Positions 13,574-16,941 of a stretch of 16,941 nt of DNA are shown here, piece after piece (the stretch's first letter is position 1; each line of letters opens with the position of its first letter). The DNA is taken from the NCBI GenBank assembly GCA_900550055.1, contig URQU01000035.1, forward strand, positions 1-16,941, given 5' to 3'. The position numbers were made by a program, and so were the translations under genes. The notes under the pieces were generated by a model, which was not told the DNA's origin, made no database searches, and saw only the letters and a list, made by a program, of their open reading frames with translations. Source of the stretch: an uncultured Coriobacteriaceae bacterium. Its GTDB lineage: Bacteria; Actinomycetota; Coriobacteriia; Coriobacteriales; Eggerthellaceae.

Positions 13574-14354
13574 CAGGCGAACCAGACCTTGACGTCGTTG
13601 GCGGTCACGTAGTCGACGTTGCTCTGGATGATATCGAAGTCGGTGTCCGAGACGGAGGCCCCCTTCGCCTTGTTGGCGATGATCATGTCGCCGCTCTCGC
13701 ACTGCTGCCCGGCGTACTCGCCGGCGGTGCGCACGAACCAGTACCAGCCGGGCTTGTACGCCGTCTTCACTATCTCGGTGTAGCTGTTGGCCGCGCCCTG
13801 GTAGGCGGCGGCGTTGGTGACGGCGGCGTTGACCGCGTTCTGCACGAACGCCGTGGTCGCGAGCTGCGTGTTGTTGCTGCCGGCCGCCGGCGTCGGGGCG
13901 GTCGGCGAGCCGGTGAGGCTCGGCGAGGCCAGCGGCGCCTTCCCGTCGAGCGCCGCGCTGACGGCCTTGTTCTGGACGGGGTTGGCGCTGGTGGGCGAGA
14001 TGGCCGAGTCGATGGTCGGATACGGCGGCACCTGCCACGTGCCGTCGCTGCGCAGGTAGCGCGTCGCCGCGCCCATGGCCGGCGCGGGCACCAGGCCGCG
14101 CGACCCGGCGGCCGCACTCGTGGCGCCCTTGAAGTCGCCGTAGGTGGTGTCCTTCTCCGCCTGCCATTGCGCCGTGCCGTCGCTCGCCCACGCGAGGATT
14201 TGGCCCGCAGCGCCGCCCGCCGGGATGTGCTTGTTGCCCGGGGTCGTCGGGTGCGAGTAGTTGTTCGCGCCGGCGGCAACGCCGTCGAGCTTCTTCTTGT
14301 CCGCCGCCGTCATGAGGCCGTGCGCGCCCTGGGTCGCGTCGGCGTAGGTCGTGT
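13361..14354. repeat. 71-bp near-identical repeat shared by two fibre genes
   Basis: Positions 13361-13431 match 14284-14354 at 68 of 71 bases by hand alignment, in direct orientation, with one copy in each of the adjacent tail-fibre genes. Both encode the TYADATQ...HGLMTAADKKKLD segment. The span given covers both copies and the DNA between them. Confidence 0.9.
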
Positions 14355-14766
14355 TGGTGTCCTTGTAGTAGGGCACGCCGTCGATGATGGGCGCCGGGGT
14401 GTAGCCGGCCGCGCTCGTCACCTCGCTGGTCGTCTTCACGCCGCCGAGCGCCCCCTTGCCTGCGGCGGGCAGGACGTAGTTGTTCGCGCCGGCGGCAACG
14501 CCGTCGAGCTTGGCCTTGTCGGCCGACGTCATCGCGCCAGCCGCGCCCTGGCTCGCCGTCGGGATGGTCGCCGTGCCGATGATGGCCGGGGACGACTGGC
14601 CGTTCTTCAGCTGGATCTGCAGGCCGCTTATCGCGATGCCGGCGGCGAAGTTGCTCCTCGTCTGCACGGCCATCTCGCGGCCGGCGTCCTCGCTGAGCAC
14701 GCGGCCGGTCGACGTCGAGCTCGCCGCATCGTAGGGCACGTCCGTTGGGAGGTTCCCGTTTGCCAT
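13573..14766 (-). CDS. Phage tail fibre protein with repeated modules
   Basis: The 397-residue fibre starts MANGNLPTDVPYD after AAGGAAG at a 6-nt spacing; open frame upstream of this ATG lies inside the hub gene and is discounted. It is low in charge and rich in Ala, Gly, Thr and Asn. Two copies of the module T-x-x-x-A-(S/T)-Q-G-A-x-G-x-M-T-(S/A)-A-D-K-x-K-LDGVAAGANNY are visible, followed by SHP and TPGNKHIPAGG. Near residues 290-320 is LTGSPTAPTPAAG plus QLATTAFVQNAVNAA, a pattern typical of phage side-fibre proteins. The C-terminal ~70 residues (YKPGWYWFVR, GEYAGQQCESGDMIIANKAK) form a distinct beta-rich domain. It probably trimerises and presents the next protein for host recognition. Confidence 0.88.
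   Translation of the reverse strand: MANGNLPTDVPYDAASSTSTGRVLSEDAGREMAVQTRSNFAAGIAISGLQIQLKNGQSSPAIIGTATIPTASQGAAGAMTSADKAKLDGVAAGANNYVLPAAGKGALGGVKTTSEVTSAAGYTPAPIIDGVPYYKDTNTTYADATQGAHGLMTAADKKKLDGVAAGANNYSHPTTPGNKHIPAGGAAGQILAWASDGTAQWQAEKDTTYGDFKGATSAAAGSRGLVPAPAMGAATRYLRSDGTWQVPPYPTIDSAISPTSANPVQNKAVSAALDGKAPLASPSLTGSPTAPTPAAGSNNTQLATTAFVQNAVNAAVTNAAAYQGAANSYTEIVKTAYKPGWYWFVRTAGEYAGQQCESGDMIIANKAKGASVSDTDFDIIQSNVDYVTANDVKVWFA
14257..14511. repeat. Exact 36-bp direct repeat inside the tail fibre gene
   Basis: Positions 14257-14292 and 14476-14511 are identical and both encode KLDGVAAGANNY. They lie 219 bp apart, a multiple of three, so recombination between them would delete or duplicate 73 codons in frame. 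Confidence 0.95.
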
Positions 14767-14780
14767 GTTCTTCCTTTCTC

Positions 14781-16028
14781 TCATGCGAACCATGCGTTCG
14801 CGTCGCGGGCGCCGGCGCACTCCACGCCGACGGTGACCCGCCGCTCGCTCCTCTCGGCCGTCACGGGGAACGCGGCCGCGACCTCGCCAACGCTGTCGGA
14901 GGACAGGTCCCCGACCGCCTTGCGCGCCGCTTCGGCCTTGGCCTCCACCGCGTCGAGCGCCGCCGCGTCGACCTCGGCCGAGAACGTGCAGCCGTCGAGG
15001 CTCAGACCCTTGCCGGCCAGGTAGGCGCGCCCGCCGGCGCTCTCCGCCCTGCCGCTGCTGCTGTTCTTGGTGGTGGTCTCGGAGCCGACCTCGTAGCTGA
15101 ACGTGGCCACGCCCCGCGACACCTTGACGACCTTCTTGGCCACGGTGGCCGTCACGGTGCGCCCGTGAGCGTTGTCGCGCGCCGAGATCACGTCGCCGAC
15201 GTCGACGTCTATGTCGTCGTGCGCGTCGACCTCGACGCTGCCGGCGGTCTGCATCTCCTTGAGCTTCTTGCGGCCCTCCTCTTCGAGCTTTTCGGCGTCC
15301 GCGTTGCTGTAGTCGTAGAGCGCAGCTATCTCGTCGACCCCGAACAGGGTCTGCGTGTGGCTGACGTTGCCGGCCGAATCGGCGAAGAAGTGGACGACCG
15401 CGCGGTCCTCAAGCTCGCCCGTGCCGGCGCAGACCAGGTGGTTCACGCATCTGTGCACGCTCGTGAGCGTGAAGTCCAGCAGGTCGCTGTCCACCTTGCT
15501 CGCGTAGTCGGCCGCGGGAGGCAGCGACAGCTCGACCTTGCCGCCGCGGCGGCGCATCGCCAGCTTGCGGCCGTTGGCCTTCGCCAGCGCCTTGAGGCCG
15601 CCGTATCCGTCGCAGAACCGCTCGAAGGTGTGGCTCACCTGCGAATCGTCCGCGGCGGCGGAGAAAAGGGCGGACAGGCCCATGCGCTCGATGAGCGAGG
15701 CGAGCACATCGCCGGCCTTTCCGCTCACTGACAGGTAGCCGCTGCCCGAATCGGGGACCAGGCGCTTGCCCACCAGGACGCCGTGCCAGGTGCGGCCCCT
15801 GCACGTCACCGTGCCCGTCGCATCCCGCCCGGACTCGTAGGAGGTCTCGTCGACGATTCCGCCGTACTCCGTGCCGTCGGCGAACACCTGCCAGCCCTCC
15901 GCCGGCGCGAGCCCCTCCGCGCACGTCAGCTCGAAGGAGTTCTCGTCGCTGCCGAAGGCGAGGTCGAGCGAGTAGTCGTCGAGCTCGCGGACGTCGCCGA
16001 GCCCGGGATCGTGAACCACTACGACCAC
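14781..16028 (-). CDS. Phage baseplate hub / tail-associated protein
   Basis: This 415-residue protein follows the distal tail gene, the place of the Tal/gp27-like baseplate hub. It starts at GTG (16028), overlapping the distal tail stop, with GGGGGAG upstream. After a strand-rich start (DYSLDLAFGSDENSFELTC, GTEYGGIVDETSYESG) comes SGKAGDVLASLIERMGLSALF and ANGRKLAMRRRGGKVELSL. The middle has TLTSVHRCVNHLVCAGTGE, a layout I associate with siphovirus Gp37-like hub proteins. A charged helix follows, then an oligonucleotide/oligosaccharide-binding-like segment (DIDVDVGDVISARDNAHG, VTATVAKKVVKVS). I see no peptidase or lysozyme motif, so enzymatic cell-wall activity is not supported. The exact subfamily is uncertain. 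Confidence 0.82.
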   Translation of the reverse strand: MVVVVHDPGLGDVRELDDYSLDLAFGSDENSFELTCAEGLAPAEGWQVFADGTEYGGIVDETSYESGRDATGTVTCRGRTWHGVLVGKRLVPDSGSGYLSVSGKAGDVLASLIERMGLSALFSAAADDSQVSHTFERFCDGYGGLKALAKANGRKLAMRRRGGKVELSLPPAADYASKVDSDLLDFTLTSVHRCVNHLVCAGTGELEDRAVVHFFADSAGNVSHTQTLFGVDEIAALYDYSNADAEKLEEEGRKKLKEMQTAGSVEVDAHDDIDVDVGDVISARDNAHGRTVTATVAKKVVKVSRGVATFSYEVGSETTTKNSSSGRAESAGGRAYLAGKGLSLDGCTFSAEVDAAALDAVEAKAEAARKAVGDLSSDSVGEVAAAFPVTAERSERRVTVGVECAGARDANAWFA

Positions 16029-16849
16029 GGCGGCTCCCCCTCCTCCTCGTACCAGGTCAAATCGAAGCCGAACGAGCGGTCCCACTCGACCTCGTGGGGG
16101 CCCGGCGATGCGGGCTGGAATATGTACTCGCCGCCGCCCAGGCCGTCCCCGCGCCTCGCCTTCGAGAAGGCGTCGACGGTCGAGCCGTCGGCGTTGACGA
16201 GCGTCACCGAGCGCGGGGCGGCAAGCGGGTCGACGACCAGGCGGCCGCCTTCCGGCACCACGACGTCGACGCGGTACAGGTTGCCGCCGATTCGGACGGA
16301 CGGGTCGATGACGGGCCCGTAGAAGACGAGCCGCAGGGGCGTCTCGCCCCACTCCCCCGCCTCGAAGCTGCTGCGCGGCGATGGGGCCGCGAGGTCGTGC
16401 GGCAGGTCGTAGGGCGGGTCGAGGTAATCGCCGTCGGCAGGGTCCGCCGTCATCCTCTCGAACGAGACGGTATGGCCTTTGCGCCACACGCCGTCGAGCA
16501 GAACCACGGTCAGCTTCATGGACACGTGGCTGCGGGAAATGGACGACGGCTCGGCCTGCGCGATGTAGGCGCGCTGCGACCATCCGTCGACCGCGAGCGT
16601 TCCCGGCGTGCTCTCCCGCATGTCCCTGTCCGCGAGCCTGCGCAGCTCGTCGGCCACTGCCAGGTCGAGAAACGTCACGGACAGCGAGCACTCGCGCGCG
16701 GCCCTGGTCGCGCCGGCGATGGAGCGGTATCCGAGGGAATACCCCCATTCGCGCCCCCGAATGCCCTCGGCGGTGCCGGCGAGGGCGGAGCGGCAATCCA
16801 GGCAGACCTCGGCGGCGCCCGTGCCGGATATATAGGAGAGCCTACGCAT
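16019..16849 (-). CDS. Phage distal tail protein (Dit-like)
   Basis: This 276-residue protein sits between the tape-measure end and the hub, the place of the Dit ring protein of siphophages. The N-terminal half resembles the Dit ring domain: YSLGYRSIAGATRAARECSLSVTFLD and VDGWSQRAYIAQAEPSSISRSHVSMKLTVVLLDGVWRKG. The second half is beta-rich, with LVFYGPVIDPSVRIGGNLYRVDVVVPEGGRLVVDP and a Trp/Tyr-rich end (FGFDLTWYEEEGEPPWS). The ATG overlaps the upstream stop by 8 nt and the stop overlaps the next GTG, so translation of the three genes is coupled. The role in linking tail tube to baseplate is from family knowledge. Confidence 0.82.
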   Translation of the reverse strand: MRRLSYISGTGAAEVCLDCRSALAGTAEGIRGREWGYSLGYRSIAGATRAARECSLSVTFLDLAVADELRRLADRDMRESTPGTLAVDGWSQRAYIAQAEPSSISRSHVSMKLTVVLLDGVWRKGHTVSFERMTADPADGDYLDPPYDLPHDLAAPSPRSSFEAGEWGETPLRLVFYGPVIDPSVRIGGNLYRVDVVVPEGGRLVVDPLAAPRSVTLVNADGSTVDAFSKARRGDGLGGGEYIFQPASPGPHEVEWDRSFGFDLTWYEEEGEPPWS

Positions 16850-16941
16850 ACGCCACCGCCTTGCGAACCTTTCGTCCGAAGTCCTTCTCGCCCATCACGG
16901 GCGTGTAATCGGCGATGATGGCCGGCAGGTTCGCCGCCAGC
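16842..16941 (-). CDS. C-terminal end of a probable phage tape-measure protein
   Basis: Only the last 32 codons are in the window, reading LAANLPAIIADYTP, then VMGEKDFGRKVRKAVAYA and a TAG that overlaps the distal tail gene by 8 nt. In siphophages the gene before dit is normally the tape measure, and I recall similar endings (LP-x-II, then a D-F-x-R-x-V-R-K-A motif) in actinobacterial tape-measure proteins. Too little is present to be certain; another tail protein is possible. Confidence 0.6.
   Translation of the reverse strand, partial: LAANLPAIIADYTPVMGEKDFGRKVRKAVAYA

Larger units (their letters stand above)
10316..16941 (-). mobile_element. Late (tail-lysis) end of a siphovirus-type prophage, partial
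   Basis: Eight minus-strand genes run in the standard tail-to-lysis order of Gram-positive siphophages: probable tape measure, distal tail protein, baseplate hub, two fibres, appendage, holin, endolysin. Most gaps are a few bases or overlaps, and a single strong terminator closes the set. The lysis cassette next to host genes marks one edge of the element somewhere in 10022-10348. No integrase, repressor, capsid or terminase gene is in the window, so completeness and inducibility are unknown. I found no tRNA or convincing duplicated core that would mark the attachment site. Confidence 0.85.

Overview
The window is GC-rich, with short intergenic gaps and strong Shine-Dalgarno sites. It most resembles a high-GC, strictly anaerobic Gram-positive bacterium. 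The combination of QueH (the metal-dependent epoxyqueuosine reductase), a rubrerythrin, an ISLre2-type transposase remnant and a GC-rich siphophage with an amidase lysin suggests the Coriobacteriia (Eggerthellaceae-like). That placement is inference from gene content; there is no rRNA here to test it. I see no tRNA, rRNA or CRISPR array.

Region 1 (1-4240) is a queuosine-modification locus. A HAD-family hydrolase gene and tgt form a minus-strand pair. queH is divergent from them, and queA converges on queH across a perfect 19-bp inverted repeat. Together Tgt, QueA and QueH insert preQ1 into tRNA, build epoxyqueuosine and reduce it to queuosine. No preQ1 synthesis gene (queC, D, E or F) is in the window.

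Region 2 (4235-7442) holds a degenerate copy of the 3' end of ychF. Next is an orphan terminator-like hairpin, then a promoter overlapped by a near-palindrome. A GntR(YtrA-type)-ABC ATPase-permease operon follows. Behind it are a 44-codon minus-strand small ORF with a strong ribosome binding site and about 200 bp of unexplained DNA. The ychF fragment and the intact ychF are in the same orientation, so they flank the ABC operon as imperfect direct repeats.

Region 3 (7443-10021) contains intact ychF, a 5'-truncated ISLre2-like transposase and a rubrerythrin gene with its own promoter.

Region 4 (10022-16941) is a junction with two nearly identical UUCG-loop terminators, followed by the minus-strand late end of a siphovirus-type prophage. 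In transcription order this runs: end of a probable tape-measure gene, distal tail protein, baseplate hub/tail-associated protein, two repeat-sharing tail-fibre genes, a baseplate appendage protein, holin and amidase endolysin. Most of these genes abut or overlap, as expected of one late operon that ends at the minus-strand terminator. No integrase or attachment site is identified.
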